From NCBI GenBank assembly GCA_030147805.1, contig JASBUR010000012.1, positions 50,534 to 114,533 of the forward strand: a stretch of 64,000 nt of DNA, in the 5' to 3' direction. The position numbers and the translations under genes were made by a program. This DNA is from Sphingomonadaceae bacterium (lineage in GTDB: Bacteria > Pseudomonadota > Alphaproteobacteria > Sphingomonadales > Sphingomonadaceae). Below the pieces are notes generated by a model. The model was not told the DNA's origin and ran no database searches. It was given only the letters and a program-made list of their open reading frames with translations. This document shows, piece after piece, positions 34,596 through 45,987 of this stretch (its first letter is position 1; each line of letters opens with the position of its first letter).

Positions 34596-35924
34596 GTGAG
34601 CGGCGAGGCGACGCCCCACCCGCGGCTGGCGCGCCGGCTCGGTCGCTTCGACGCGACGATGCTCGTCATGGGCGGCATCGTCGGCGCCGGCATCTTCGTC
34701 AACCCGGCCGAGGTCGCGCGCCATGTGCAGACGCCGGCGCTCATCCTCGGGGCCTGGGCGGTGGGCGGGCTCGTCGCGCTGGTCGGGGCCTTCGTCTATG
34801 CCGAGCTGGCGGCGCGGCGGCCCGAGGTGGGCGGTCAGTACGCCTATCTGCGCGACGCTTACGGACCGACGACCGCCTTCCTCTATGGCTGGTCGCTGCT
34901 GCTCGTCATCCAGTCGGGCGGCATGGCGGCGGTGGCGATCACCTTCGCGCGCTATCTCGGCGAGCTGGTGGTTCTTCCCGCGTCGCACGCGGCCGTCGCC
35001 GCCGTCACACTGGCGCTGCTGACGCTCGTCAACTGCCTCGGCGTGCGCGCCGGCAGCAACGTGCAGAGCGCGCTGATGCTGCTGAAGATCGCCGCGATCG
35101 CCGCGCTGGTCGGCGTCGGCTGGTCGGTCAGCCCGGCGCCGGCGGTCGCGTCCGATGTCGCGCCGCCGCTCGAATTCATGCTGCCTGCCTTCGGCGCAGC
35201 GCTCATCCCGGTGATGTTCGCCTACGGCGGCTGGCAGACGACGAGCTTCGTCGCCGGCGAAATGCGCAATCCGGGGCGCGACCTCGCCTGGGGGCTGATG
35301 CTCGGCGTCATCGGGGTCGTCATCCTCTACATCGGCGTCGTCGCGATCTGCGTCCATGCGCTCGGCCCCGCGGGGCTCGGTGCGAGCGCGACACCGACCA
35401 CCGACGTCATGCGGCTGGCGCTCGGCCCGAAGGGCGCGGCATTCATCGCGCTCGGCATCACCGTCTCGACATTGGGCTTCCTCAGCCAGAGCATGCTGAC
35501 CGCGCCGCGCGTCTATTTCGCGATGGCCGACGACGGACTGTTCTTCCGCGGCATCGCCCGCGTGCATCCGCGCACGAAGGTGCCGGTCTTCGCGATCATG
35601 CTGCAGGGCGCGGTGGCGACGGTGATCGCCGTGTCGGGCCAGTTCGGCGCGATCCTCAGCTATGTCGTCTCGGTCGATTTCATCTGGTTCGGGCTGACCG
35701 GCCTCGCGCTGTTCATCTTCCGCCGCCGCGATCCGGCGCGCCCGTCCTTCCAGGCGCCGTGGCACCCGTTCAGCACCGGACTGTTCGTCGCAGCCTGCTG
35801 GATCGTCGTCGCGGCGACCGTCTATACGCAGATGCTCAACAGCCTGATCGGGTTCGCCATCGTGCTCGCCGGCCTCCCCGCCTACGCCTATTGGTCGCGC
35901 CGCAGCGCGCGGGAGCGCGCATGA
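34596..35924 (+). CDS. APC-superfamily amino acid permease
   Basis: A 442-residue transporter with 12 predicted membrane helices. VMGGIVGAGIFVNPAEVA in helix 1 is the substrate/ion site of the LAT-like APC branch; GGQYAYLRDAYG and FAYGGWQTTSFVAGEMRNP (loop after helix 6) are also typical. Start is GTG. The stop overlaps the aminotransferase start in ATGA, suggesting uptake and transamination of the same amino acid. Confidence 0.88.
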   Translation: MSGEATPHPRLARRLGRFDATMLVMGGIVGAGIFVNPAEVARHVQTPALILGAWAVGGLVALVGAFVYAELAARRPEVGGQYAYLRDAYGPTTAFLYGWSLLLVIQSGGMAAVAITFARYLGELVVLPASHAAVAAVTLALLTLVNCLGVRAGSNVQSALMLLKIAAIAALVGVGWSVSPAPAVASDVAPPLEFMLPAFGAALIPVMFAYGGWQTTSFVAGEMRNPGRDLAWGLMLGVIGVVILYIGVVAICVHALGPAGLGASATPTTDVMRLALGPKGAAFIALGITVSTLGFLSQSMLTAPRVYFAMADDGLFFRGIARVHPRTKVPVFAIMLQGAVATVIAVSGQFGAILSYVVSVDFIWFGLTGLALFIFRRRDPARPSFQAPWHPFSTGLFVAACWIVVAATVYTQMLNSLIGFAIVLAGLPAYAYWSRRSARERA

Positions 35925-37036
35925 GCCGCGCGATGCAGTCGACCTATATGCACTGGGCGAAGAACCAGGCGCCGGTGCGCTACCATCTCGCGTCGAGCGA
36001 AGTGCCGCATTTCGCGCTCGACCGGCTGCCGCTCGGCGTCGCCGACCTGGCGCTCGACGGCGCCAGCCGCCACCGTTATGCGCCGCTGCGCGAGGCCATC
36101 GCCGCGCGGCAGGGAGTCGCGCCCGATCAGGTCGTCATCGCCAACGGTACCTCGATGGCCAATTTCCTGGCGATGGCGACGCTCATCGCCCCGGGCGACG
36201 AGGTGCTCGTCGAAACCCCCGCCTATGAGCCGATGGTCGCTGCCGCGTCGTTTCTCGGCGGGAAGATCAGCGAGTTCGCCCGCGCGCCGGCGGACGGTTT
36301 CCGGCTCGACCCCGCCGCGGTCGCAGCGGCGATGACCCCGCGCACCCGGCTGATCGTCGTCACCAACCTCCACAACCCGACGAGTGCCTTCGCCGACAAC
36401 GCGACGCTGACCGAGATCGGCCGTCTTGCCGCCCGCGCCGGCGCGCGCGTGCTCGTCGACGAGGTCTATCTCGACGCCGCCTTCGCCGAGGCGCCGCGCA
36501 CCGCCGCGCGGCTGGGCGAGAGCTTCGTCGCCACGAGCAGCCTGACCAAGGTCTATGGCCTCAGCGGCATCCGCTGCGGCTGGATCCTCGCGGCGCCCGA
36601 TCTCGCCGAGCGCATGTGGCGGCTGAACGAGCTGATGGGCGTCGCACAGCCGCACGCGGCCGAGCGTCTCGGCGTCCTTGCCCTCACCCATCTGGACGAG
36701 ATCGCGGCGCCGACGCGCGCGCATCTCGATCGCAACCGGGCGCTGGCGCGCGATTTTTTCGCGACGCGCGGCGATCTGGAGATCGAGCTCCCCGATGCCG
36801 GAATCACGATGTTCCCGCGCTGGAAGGGGGGTGACGTCGATGCGCTCAACCAGCTGCTGCGCCGCGACCATGACACCTCGATCGTCCCGGGACGCTTCTT
36901 CGGCGCCGCCGATCGCTTTCGCATCGGCATCGGCGGGCGATATGAAGTGGTGGCCGAAGGGCTCAAACGGCTGGGGTCGGCGCTGGATGGCTGGCCCCAG
37001 GCGAACGTCGCCGAGCTGCGGGCGGTCGCGCCGTAA
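35921..37036 (+). CDS. Class I/II PLP-dependent aminotransferase
   Basis: A 371-residue fold-type I enzyme. NGTSMANFLAM near residue 75 (phosphate-binding loop), HNPTS at 151-155, DEVY at 180-183, the PLP lysine Lys210 in SSLTKVYGLSG and the arginine of GIRCGW are seen. It is somewhat short for the class. The amino donor is unknown; translational coupling to the APC permease links it to catabolism of an imported amino acid. Confidence 0.88.
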   Translation: MSRAMQSTYMHWAKNQAPVRYHLASSEVPHFALDRLPLGVADLALDGASRHRYAPLREAIAARQGVAPDQVVIANGTSMANFLAMATLIAPGDEVLVETPAYEPMVAAASFLGGKISEFARAPADGFRLDPAAVAAAMTPRTRLIVVTNLHNPTSAFADNATLTEIGRLAARAGARVLVDEVYLDAAFAEAPRTAARLGESFVATSSLTKVYGLSGIRCGWILAAPDLAERMWRLNELMGVAQPHAAERLGVLALTHLDEIAAPTRAHLDRNRALARDFFATRGDLEIELPDAGITMFPRWKGGDVDALNQLLRRDHDTSIVPGRFFGAADRFRIGIGGRYEVVAEGLKRLGSALDGWPQANVAELRAVAP

Positions 37037-37103
37037 TACTCGGCCCGTCGCAGCCTAGATCACCCCCGCGCGTTGGACATGCAACGAGCGACGCATCACC
37101 TGC

Positions 37104-38909
37104 ATGGCGGGCGGCCGCACGCGTTCAATGATCGGGTTTGTGCAAATGAGCAGAATGTGGATCGCCGTCTCCACGGCATGCGGCTACTTCGCGCTCGCCT
37201 CCCTGGCGATCCTGCTCACGCGGCTCAGCGGCGGCATCGCGCTGCTTTGGGTCGCCAACGCCGTGCTCATCACCGCGCTCCTGCGCACCGAGTGGCGGCT
37301 GCGGTGGATCCCGCTCGGTGCCGCCTTCGCCGGCAGTCTGGTGGCCAGCGCGCTCTTCAGCCCCTTCCCGGTCGCTGCAATATTCTTCGCAGCGGCCAAC
37401 ATCGTGGAAGGGCTCATCGTCGTCCTCCTGCTTCGGCGCGCGAACATCGAAGGCGATCCGTTCGCGACGCCCGGCACGATCGTCACCTTCATGGTGTCTG
37501 GCGGTCTCGTGGCGCCCGCCCTGAGCGGCATCGTGGGCGCCTCGATGGCGGCGACATCGTTCGGTGGCGACATCCTTTCCTTATGGGTCGACTGGGTTGC
37601 CGGGCACGGTCTGGGGACGATCATCACCACGCCACTCCTCTTCCTGCCGCTTGCCAGCGGGCGCCGATCATGGAGCCGCAAGGGCGCCCGCCCCCTTCTG
37701 GCGGGCGGGATTCTGGTCGTGACCGCGCTGGTGGCGATCGGCGTCTTCTCGCAGAACCGCTTTCCCCTGCTGTTCCTCCCCGTGCTGCCGATCCTGGTGG
37801 CCACCTTCTATATGGGCAGGCTCGGCGCGGCGGTGGCGGTGGCGATCGTCGGGGTGGTCGCGGGAATAGCGAGTTCGCTTGGCCTGGGCCCCATCACGCT
37901 CATCGACGGCACGCAGGCGTTGCGCTTCCAGTTCCTTCAGCTCTACCTCGCCGTCCAATTTCTCGTCGCCCTGCCGGTCGCGGCGACCTTGCGGCAGCGC
38001 GACTCGCTGATGCGGGCGGTGTCGAGAACGGCAGCGGCGCTGCGATTGCTGACCGACAATACCAGCGACGTGCTCGTCCAGCTCGATATCGAGGGACGAA
38101 TCGCGGTGATATCGAAGTCGATTCGCGAACTCGGCGGATATGAGCCGAGCAGCCTGATCGGTCGCAACGCCAACACGCTGATCGATCCCGACTGGCGCGA
38201 CGGGGTGCGCGATACGCACCTGGCGGCGCTGGCGACGCCCGACCGGAGCTTCACGGTCGAGTACCGCGCGCGCAAGGCGAATGGAGAGGCGGCGTGGTTC
38301 GAAAGCCGGATGAAGGCGATTCGCGACGAGCAGAGCGGCGAGGTGATCGGGGCCGTCAGCGCGATCAGGGACATCGGCCATCGCAAGGCGCTCGAGCAGC
38401 GACTGACGATCGTGGCGCGAACCGACGCGCTGACCGGCATCCTCAACCGCCGCGGCTTCACCGAACAGGTCCAGCGCGTACTGGCGCATCTGTCGGCGAC
38501 CTCGCAGCCCGCGGCGCTGGCGATCATCGATGCCGACCATTTCAAGAAGATCAACGATGATTTCGGCCATGCCGCCGGCGACGCCGCGCTGGTTCACCTC
38601 GCCCATATCCTGTCGGGCAGCGTCGGCGGCGGCGACCTCGTCGGGAGGCTGGGCGGCGAGGAATTCGCGATTCTGCTGATGTCGGCGACCATCGACGACG
38701 CGATCGCCACGTGCGAGCGCATACGCACCGAAGTGCAGGCAGCGCTCATCGCGGCGGCCGATGCGCAGCCCACGATCAGGATGACGGTGAGCTGCGGGCT
38801 GGCGCCGGTGGTGGCGGGAGCGCCGATGGCGCGCATCTTCGCGGCCGCCGACCAGGCGCTCTATGCGGCGAAGAACGCGGGCCGCAATCGCGTTTCGCTC
38901 GCCGCCTGA
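37104..38909 (+). CDS. MASE1-PAS-GGDEF diguanylate cyclase
   Basis: A 601-residue membrane protein: a MASE1-type sensor of about eight helices (residues 18-300), a PAS domain (about 315-435) and a GGDEF domain with intact GGEEF at 517-521. The position of the inhibitory RxxD reads GGGD (508-511), so product feedback is probably lost. Several in-frame ATG codons (37104, 37128, 37146, 37155) precede the first helix and none has a clear ribosome-binding site, so the exact start is uncertain. Confidence 0.88.
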   Translation: MAGGRTRSMIGFVQMSRMWIAVSTACGYFALASLAILLTRLSGGIALLWVANAVLITALLRTEWRLRWIPLGAAFAGSLVASALFSPFPVAAIFFAAANIVEGLIVVLLLRRANIEGDPFATPGTIVTFMVSGGLVAPALSGIVGASMAATSFGGDILSLWVDWVAGHGLGTIITTPLLFLPLASGRRSWSRKGARPLLAGGILVVTALVAIGVFSQNRFPLLFLPVLPILVATFYMGRLGAAVAVAIVGVVAGIASSLGLGPITLIDGTQALRFQFLQLYLAVQFLVALPVAATLRQRDSLMRAVSRTAAALRLLTDNTSDVLVQLDIEGRIAVISKSIRELGGYEPSSLIGRNANTLIDPDWRDGVRDTHLAALATPDRSFTVEYRARKANGEAAWFESRMKAIRDEQSGEVIGAVSAIRDIGHRKALEQRLTIVARTDALTGILNRRGFTEQVQRVLAHLSATSQPAALAIIDADHFKKINDDFGHAAGDAALVHLAHILSGSVGGGDLVGRLGGEEFAILLMSATIDDAIATCERIRTEVQAALIAAADAQPTIRMTVSCGLAPVVAGAPMARIFAAADQALYAAKNAGRNRVSLAA

Positions 38910-38924
38910 AGCGGCGCGGCAAGC

Positions 38925-39911
38925 CTATTCCGCCGCCTCGAGCTGCCCGACCCGCGGCGCCTCGGTCGCAAAGCCCATCGCGCGCAGCAGCGCGCTGTCC
39001 TCGTCCTCGCCGGCGTTGGGCGTCGTCAGCAGCCGGCCGCCGACGAAGAAGCTGTTGGCGCCGGCGAGCAGGCACAGCGCCTGCAGTTCGCGGCTCATCG
39101 ACTCGCGGCCCGCCGACAGCCGGACATAGGACGCGGGCAGCATGATCCGCGCCACCGCGATCAGCCGGACGGTGTCGATGTCGTCGATCGGCGCCGCGCC
39201 GGCGAGCGGCGTGCCGGCGATCGGTACCAGCCGGTTGATCGGCACCGATTCGGGATGCGGGCTGAGCTGCGCCAGCTCGATCAGCAGCCCGAGCTGGTCG
39301 TCGAGGCTCTCGCCCATGCCGACGATGCCGCCGCAGCACAGCTTCAGCCCGGCGTCGCGCGCCTTGGCGAGCGTGTCGAGCCGGTCGTCGTAGGTGCGGG
39401 TGGTGACGATCTGGGGATAATAGTCGCGGCCGGTGTCGAGGTTGTGATTGTAATAGTCGAGGCCCGCCGCCTGCAGCCGCTCGGCCTGGCCCGGCTCGAG
39501 CATGCCGAGCGTCGCGCAGGTCTCGAGGCCCATCGCCTTCACCTCGGAAATCAGCGTGCAGACGCGCTCGACGTCACGGTCCTTGAGGCTGCGCCAGGCG
39601 GCGCCCATGCAGAAGCGCGAGGCGCCGTTGGCCTTGGCGTCGCGGGCCGCGTCGAGCACCTCGTCGAGGATCGTCAGCTTGGTCGCCTTCACCCCGGTGT
39701 CGAAATGCGAGGATTGCGCGCAGTAGCCGCAATTCTCGGCGCAGCCGCCGGTCTTGATCGACAGCAGCTGCGAGGTCTGGACGGCGTGCGGGTCGAAATG
39801 CGCGCGCAGCGCCGCCTGCGCCTCGAACACCAGATCGTTGAGCGGCCGGGCGAACAGCGCGCGGGCCTCGGCGAGCGTCCAGTCGTGGCGGGGGGCATGC
39901 GCGCGCGTCAT
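38925..39911 (-). CDS. bioB: Biotin synthase
   Basis: A 328-residue radical SAM enzyme inserting sulfur into dethiobiotin. The 4Fe-4S cysteines are Cys57, Cys61 and Cys64 (CAENCGYC), preceded by [11 protein letters not shown]; later GGIVGMGES and [11 protein letters not shown] are typical. Other bio genes are not in the window. It is convergent with the diguanylate cyclase gene, with 15 nt between the two stop codons. Confidence 0.96.
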   Translation of the reverse strand: MTRAHAPRHDWTLAEARALFARPLNDLVFEAQAALRAHFDPHAVQTSQLLSIKTGGCAENCGYCAQSSHFDTGVKATKLTILDEVLDAARDAKANGASRFCMGAAWRSLKDRDVERVCTLISEVKAMGLETCATLGMLEPGQAERLQAAGLDYYNHNLDTGRDYYPQIVTTRTYDDRLDTLAKARDAGLKLCCGGIVGMGESLDDQLGLLIELAQLSPHPESVPINRLVPIAGTPLAGAAPIDDIDTVRLIAVARIMLPASYVRLSAGRESMSRELQALCLLAGANSFFVGGRLLTTPNAGEDEDSALLRAMGFATEAPRVGQLEAAE

Positions 39912-40022
39912 CGAAGCGACCTCGTCGTTGGGGCAGTTGCTGCCGCGCCTAGCATGGCGGAATCGGGCTCGCCAAGCCGAAGCCGCCGCCCTAGCCTTTC
40001 AGGCGAGCAAGGAGCGGAGGAT

Positions 40023-40841
40023 ATGGACGGATTCGAAGGCTATCGGGGACGCTGGGCGGTGGTGACGGGCGCCGGCGAGGGCATCGGCCTGGCGCTCGCG
40101 CAGGGGCTGGCGCGGCTCGGCATGAACATCGCGGTCGTCGATATCCGCGCCGAGGCGGCCGAGGCCGCGGCCGCCGAACTCAAGGCGTTCGGCGGCGAGA
40201 CGATCGCCATCGCCTGCGACGTCTCCGACCGGGCCTCGGTCGCCGGCCTGGCCGATCGGCTGGTCGGCGAGGACATCCTGCCGTCGATCCTGTGGATCAA
40301 TGCCGGCGTCGCGGTCGGCGCCGGCGTGCTCGACGTCAGCCCGCGCACCGCCGAATGGGTCTATGGCGTCAACGTGCTCGGCGCGATCTGGACCGCGCAG
40401 GCGGTGGTGCCGCTGCTGCTCAAGGCCGAGGGCCCGCGCCATGTCGGGATCACCGCCTCGACCGCGTCGATCACCCCGATGCGCGGCTCGTTCACCATCT
40501 ACTCGGCCTCGAAGCAGGCGACCGCCGGCATCGGCGAGGCGCTGGCCGCCGAACTGGCGCCCGAGGGCGTCGGCGTCACCATCCTCTGCCCGGGCCTCGT
40601 CAACACCGGCATCTGGGACGCGGCGCGGGCGCGGCCGGAGCGCTTCGGCGGCGTGCGGCGACTGCCCGACGCGCTCGGCGAACATTGGCGGCGCGCGCAG
40701 GGGCCCGAGGTCGTCGTCGGCCCGGCGATGGCGAGTATCGCGGCGGGCGGCGGCTGGTGCGTCGTGCCGACCGAAGGCGACACCGGCGAGCAGTTCGAAG
40801 CGCGCCACGCGACGATAAGCGACGGCTTTCCGCAAAGCTGA
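40023..40841 (+). CDS. Short-chain dehydrogenase/reductase
   Basis: A 272-residue classical SDR. TGAGEGIG at 15-22 and Asp40 (VVDIR) indicate NAD(H) preference; the catalytic Ser146, Tyr160 and Lys164 (YSASK) are present, while the usual NNAG reads INAG (92-95). The substrate cannot be told. ATG at 40023 follows GGAGGA by 2 nt; the long open frame upstream is an artefact of high GC. Confidence 0.9.
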   Translation: MDGFEGYRGRWAVVTGAGEGIGLALAQGLARLGMNIAVVDIRAEAAEAAAAELKAFGGETIAIACDVSDRASVAGLADRLVGEDILPSILWINAGVAVGAGVLDVSPRTAEWVYGVNVLGAIWTAQAVVPLLLKAEGPRHVGITASTASITPMRGSFTIYSASKQATAGIGEALAAELAPEGVGVTILCPGLVNTGIWDAARARPERFGGVRRLPDALGEHWRRAQGPEVVVGPAMASIAAGGGWCVVPTEGDTGEQFEARHATISDGFPQS

Positions 40842-40918
40842 TTCCCGGCCTTGCGCGCGGGGAAGGCCGCCACTAGCGTCCGCCGCCTTCACGAATCCAG
40901 CACCCAAGGGGGGTCATC

Positions 40919-41164
40919 ATGGCTAGCGGTACGGTTTCCGCCGAGCAGCTCCGTCTGTTCATCGAGCGCATCGAGCGATTGAACGAGGAAAAGCAGGGCA
41001 TCGCCGACGACATCAAGGACGTGTTCGCCGAGGCCAAGGGCCAAGGCTATGACGTCAAGACGATGCGGTCGATCATCAAGCTCCGCAAGATGGAGCGCGA
41101 CGCGCGCATGGAGCAGGAAGCGCTGCTCGACACTTACAAGGCGGCGCTGGGGCTGGCGGATTAA
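40919..41164 (+). CDS. gapR: Nucleoid-associated protein GapR (DUF2312)
   Basis: An 81-residue coiled-coil protein matching the whole DUF2312 family: LRLFIERIERLNEEKQGIADD, KDVFAEAKGQGYD, KTMRSIIKLRKMERD. In Caulobacter, GapR binds AT-rich overtwisted DNA ahead of replication forks and transcription and supports chromosome replication. The length and the conserved lysine-rich middle agree. AAGGGGGG lies about 6 nt before the ATG. Confidence 0.93.
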   Translation: MASGTVSAEQLRLFIERIERLNEEKQGIADDIKDVFAEAKGQGYDVKTMRSIIKLRKMERDARMEQEALLDTYKAALGLAD

Positions 41165-41183
41165 GCCGGCTTGTTCTTCGACC

Positions 41184-41280
41184 GTCATCCCCGCGAAGGC
41201 GGGGACCCAGTCCTTTGAATAATTGCCAGCTTCGCTGGCGCGACATCTAGTGCTGGGCTCCCGCCTTCGCGGGGGTGACG
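41184..41280. repeat. Dispersed palindromic repeat (GTCATCCCCGCGAAGGCGGG type)
   Basis: Inverted arms at 41184-41210 and 41253-41280 enclose a smaller CCAGC/GCTGG hairpin. This is a very common alphaproteobacterial intergenic repeat; related copies in this window are at 55795-55867 and, more diverged, at 62945-63012. It fills the gap between gapR and the GST gene. Confidence 0.85.
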
Positions 41281-41301
41281 AAGAAGACACAGGGGGATGC
41301 G

Positions 41302-41937
41302 ATGAAGCTCTACGGGGGATTGCTGTCGCCGTTCGTGATGCGCGTCGTGCTCGCGGCGCGCGCCAAGGGCATCGAGCTGCCGGTCGAGATGCCCGAGGGC
41401 GGCATCAAGTCCGACGCCTTCCTGAGGCTCAACCCGATGGGCAAGATGCCCTGCCTCGTCGACGGTGACTTCGCGCTGCCCGAATCCTCGGTGATCCTCG
41501 ACTATGTCGAGGAGACCGGCGGCGGCACCTCGATCTACCCCGCCGACGCGCAGGAGCGCGCCCGCGTGCGGCTGCTGTGCCGGATGGCCGACATCTATCT
41601 CGTGCCCGAGGTGACGCACCTGTTCCGCGGCCGCGACAATCCCGAGGGCGTGCCCGGCGCGATCGAACGGCTCGGCCCGGTCCTCGCCAAACTCGAGTCC
41701 TTCCGCCGCGACAGCGACGTCTTCGCGGTCGGCGACGCCTTCACCGCCGCCGACGCGACGCTGATTCCGATCTTCTATTTCTTCGACGTGTTCGCGCGGC
41801 CCTATGGCACCGACAAGCTGCTCGATGCGCAGCCGCGGCTGAAGGCGTGGTGGGAACGCGCCAAGGCCAGCGAACTCGGCAGCCGCGCGCTCGCCGAGCA
41901 GGCCGCGGGGTTGAGAGCGATGATGGCCGGAAACTGA
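41302..41937 (+). CDS. Glutathione S-transferase family protein
   Basis: A 211-residue cytosolic protein with a thioredoxin-like N-terminal domain (YGGLLSPFVMRVVLAARAKG; NPMGKMPCL; ESSVILDYVEE for glutathione binding) and an all-helical C-terminal domain (about 90-205, FAVGDAFTAADATLIPIFYF). The Ser in LLSPF is the likely active residue. AGGGGG is about 6 nt upstream of the start, just beyond the palindromic repeat. Substrate unknown. Confidence 0.9.
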   Translation: MKLYGGLLSPFVMRVVLAARAKGIELPVEMPEGGIKSDAFLRLNPMGKMPCLVDGDFALPESSVILDYVEETGGGTSIYPADAQERARVRLLCRMADIYLVPEVTHLFRGRDNPEGVPGAIERLGPVLAKLESFRRDSDVFAVGDAFTAADATLIPIFYFFDVFARPYGTDKLLDAQPRLKAWWERAKASELGSRALAEQAAGLRAMMAGN

Positions 41938-42109
41938 GTTTTCCTCGCCCACCTGCAGCGCCAGAGCGGCTCGTCTCGCCCGCGCCTGATAATCAATCGA
42001 GGGTTCGCCTGCGACAAGCAGCGATCGTCCTGGCTTGCCGTGGCGGTGGCCGGGAGGAGGACGGGCGACGGGACCGACAGCGGTCGGAACAGATGCTAGA
42101 AGTCGGGCT

Positions 42110-43894
<1,785 letters not shown>

Positions 43895-43940
43895 GGAGAG
43901 GGGCACGGGGGACAGATAGCGGGCGCGCGATGCTTCTGCT

Positions 43941-44921
43941 ATGCCCCGCTTCATGCGTTCGATCGTCGCTTTGGCGCTGCTCCTGCTCGCCGCCTGCAGT
44001 TCGGCCGACGCCGACACGCGGCCCGGCCTTCGCCCGATCGCGGTCACCGCCATCGCGGTGCCGCTCGACGCGGCGGACCCGGCGCGCGACCGCGTCGGCA
44101 AGCTGCGCTATCTCGGCGGCATCGAGCTCAAGAGCCGCGACGTGCGCTTCGGCGGCCTCTCGGCGCTGCGGAGCATGAGCCCGGGGCGCCTGCTGTCGGT
44201 GACCGACGGCGGCCAATGGATCGCGCTCGACCTCGACGAACAGGGCGACCGGCTGGTCGGACTCAAGGGCGCGATGATCGATATCGTCCGCGGCCCGGCG
44301 CGCGAACCATTGAAGGGCAAGGCGCACGCCGATGCCGAGGCGCTCGAGTTCGGCCCCGAAGGCGCGGCGGTGGCGTTCGAGCGCGACCATCGCATCTGGC
44401 ATTATCGCGCGCTCGACGGCGCGGCGCGCGCCGAGGCCTTCCCCGACCAGCGCTGGCTCGACGCGCTGCCGCCCAACGGCGGCATCGAGGCGATGGCGAA
44501 GGTCGGCGGCGCCTGGCTCTACATCGCCGAGGCGCAGCTGGCCGGCCGCCACGAGGGCGTGCTGCTCAGTCCCGCCGGCCTCAACCGCAATTATGCGCGC
44601 GTCGCCGTCGACGTGCCCGCGCCCTATAGTCCGACCGACGCGCACGCGCTGGGCGACGACCAGATCCTGATCCTGGCGCGCCGCTTTTCGCCGATGCAGG
44701 GCGTCGGCGCGGCGCTGCTGCTGGCGCCCGTCGACGGTGCGCGCATGGCGCTCGGCAAGTCGGAACTGCTCGCCGAACTGGCGCCGCCGCTGACCGTCGA
44801 CAACATGGAGGGGCTCGCGGTCGTCCGCAGCGGCGCGCGGACCTTCGTCTACCTGGTCTCCGACGACAATTTTTCGCCGCTGCAGCGCACGCTCGTTCTC
44901 AAGTTCGAGCTGTTGCGCTGA
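43941..44921 (+). CDS. Phytase-like/esterase-like lipoprotein
   Basis: A 326-residue exported protein. The signal peptide ends in LLAAC (cysteine at residue 19 from the ATG at 43941). The remainder matches the esterase-like-activity-of-phytase family: GGLSALRSMSPGRLLSVTDGG, NGGIEAMAKVGGAWLYIAE and VDNMEGLAVVRSG followed by VYLVSDDNFSPLQRTLVLKF. Such beta-propeller proteins have poorly known phosphoesterase-like roles. The ATG at 43953 is an alternative start. Confidence 0.85.
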   Translation: MPRFMRSIVALALLLLAACSSADADTRPGLRPIAVTAIAVPLDAADPARDRVGKLRYLGGIELKSRDVRFGGLSALRSMSPGRLLSVTDGGQWIALDLDEQGDRLVGLKGAMIDIVRGPAREPLKGKAHADAEALEFGPEGAAVAFERDHRIWHYRALDGAARAEAFPDQRWLDALPPNGGIEAMAKVGGAWLYIAEAQLAGRHEGVLLSPAGLNRNYARVAVDVPAPYSPTDAHALGDDQILILARRFSPMQGVGAALLLAPVDGARMALGKSELLAELAPPLTVDNMEGLAVVRSGARTFVYLVSDDNFSPLQRTLVLKFELLR

Positions 44922-45386
44922 TCAGCGGCGCGCCGGCAGCTTCGCGACGATCTTGATCTCGGTAAGGCCGCGGTCGGGAATCAGCCGCGTGACGCCGACC
45001 GCCGTCCACGCCGGGAAGGGCGGCTTCACGTAGCGATTCTTGACGGCGACGATCGCCGGCATCTGCGACGTCAGGTCGGTATGGAAGCTGGAGATGTCGA
45101 CGACGTCGTCCCAGCTTGCCCCGGCGCGCTTCAGGATGCCGCCGATCTGCTCGAACGCCCGGCCATAGGCCGCCTCGAGATCGACTTCCTTCGGTCCGAG
45201 GCCGACGACGATTCCCGACAGATAGACGGTGTCGCCCGCGACGATCGCGTCGGAGAAGCCCCAGGCTTCGAGCATCTGCCGCGCCGCCGGATTCTCCGGC
45301 ATGACGACGGTCGCCTGCTGGCGCGTGCCGGCGACGGCAGGGGCGGCGAGCGTGGCGGCGAGCAGCAGGGCAGGTATCAGGCGCAT
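44922..45386 (-). CDS. Exported RidA/YjgF-family protein
   Basis: A 154-residue protein: a signal peptide (residues 1-19, ending AVAG) followed by a RidA fold (GDTVYLSGIVVG, FEQIGGILKRAGASWDDVVDIS, FPAWTAVGVTRLIPDRGLTEIKIVA). RidA deaminates reactive enamines, but the exported form suggests another role. Its stop directly abuts that of the phytase-like gene in the palindrome TGATCA. Confidence 0.85.
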   Translation of the reverse strand: MRLIPALLLAATLAAPAVAGTRQQATVVMPENPAARQMLEAWGFSDAIVAGDTVYLSGIVVGLGPKEVDLEAAYGRAFEQIGGILKRAGASWDDVVDISSFHTDLTSQMPAIVAVKNRYVKPPFPAWTAVGVTRLIPDRGLTEIKIVAKLPARR

Positions 45387-45435
45387 AAGGTTCCCCCGGA
45401 ATGGACACCGCGCCTATCGGCGCATGGGGGGCAAC

Positions 45436-45466
45436 GAAAAACCGGCCGATCGACGATCGGCCGGTT
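45436..45466 (-). terminator. Intrinsic terminator of rpmB
   Basis: AACCGGCCGATC (45440-45451) pairs perfectly with 45455-45466 around a 3-nt loop. Read on the minus strand the 12-bp stem is followed by a run of five T residues, 36 nt after the rpmB stop. Confidence 0.9.
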
Positions 45467-45501
45467 GGTTCGATGGATGGCGTTCGTCGAAACGACGCGG
45501 G

Positions 45502-45801
45502 TCAGGCGGCGGCCTGCGCCTCGTCCTGCTTCTTCGCGATCTCGCGCTTCAGGCGACGCGCCGCGAGGCTGAGCTTGTCTTCCGAGGTCTTGAGCAGCCA
45601 ATTGTCGAGGCCGCCGACATGCTCGACCGAGCGCAGCCCGTTCATCGACACGCGCAGCTTGACCGAGCGGCCGAGCGAATCCGAGATCAGCGTGACGTGC
45701 TGCAGGTTGGGCAGGAACGTCCGCTTGGTCTTGTTGTTGGCGTGGGAAACATTGTGGCCCACCTGCCGGCCCTTGCCGGTCAGCTCGCAAACGCGCGACA
45801 T
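45502..45801 (-). CDS. rpmB: 50S ribosomal protein L28
   Basis: A 99-residue ribosomal protein: [44 protein letters not shown]. The length matches alphaproteobacterial L28. It has its own terminator, so is probably monocistronic. Confidence 0.97.
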   Translation of the reverse strand: MSRVCELTGKGRQVGHNVSHANNKTKRTFLPNLQHVTLISDSLGRSVKLRVSMNGLRSVEHVGGLDNWLLKTSEDKLSLAARRLKREIAKKQDEAQAAA

Positions 45802-45987
45802 CGCTTAAATCCTATTCGTCCGACGGTTGTGTCCGGAAAGGCCGCGCATCTAGCCAAAGTGCGCGCCGAGGTCAAGCCGAGGGCGCTGCTTTCGTCCATC
45901 GACGAACGCCTGTCCAGCTTCGACGGCGGCCGTGGACCCCCGGCACCCACCTGCCTATCCGTTCCGGGCACTCAAGGGGAGAGAAGA

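Noticed and set aside
41184..41280. Terminator or small RNA gene between gapR and the GST gene
   Set aside because: The hairpin is explained by a dispersed repeat of the same class as two others in the window.
41938..42109. Possible small gene between the GST gene and recQ
   Set aside because: No frame with a ribosome-binding site or recognisable protein was found in these 172 nt.
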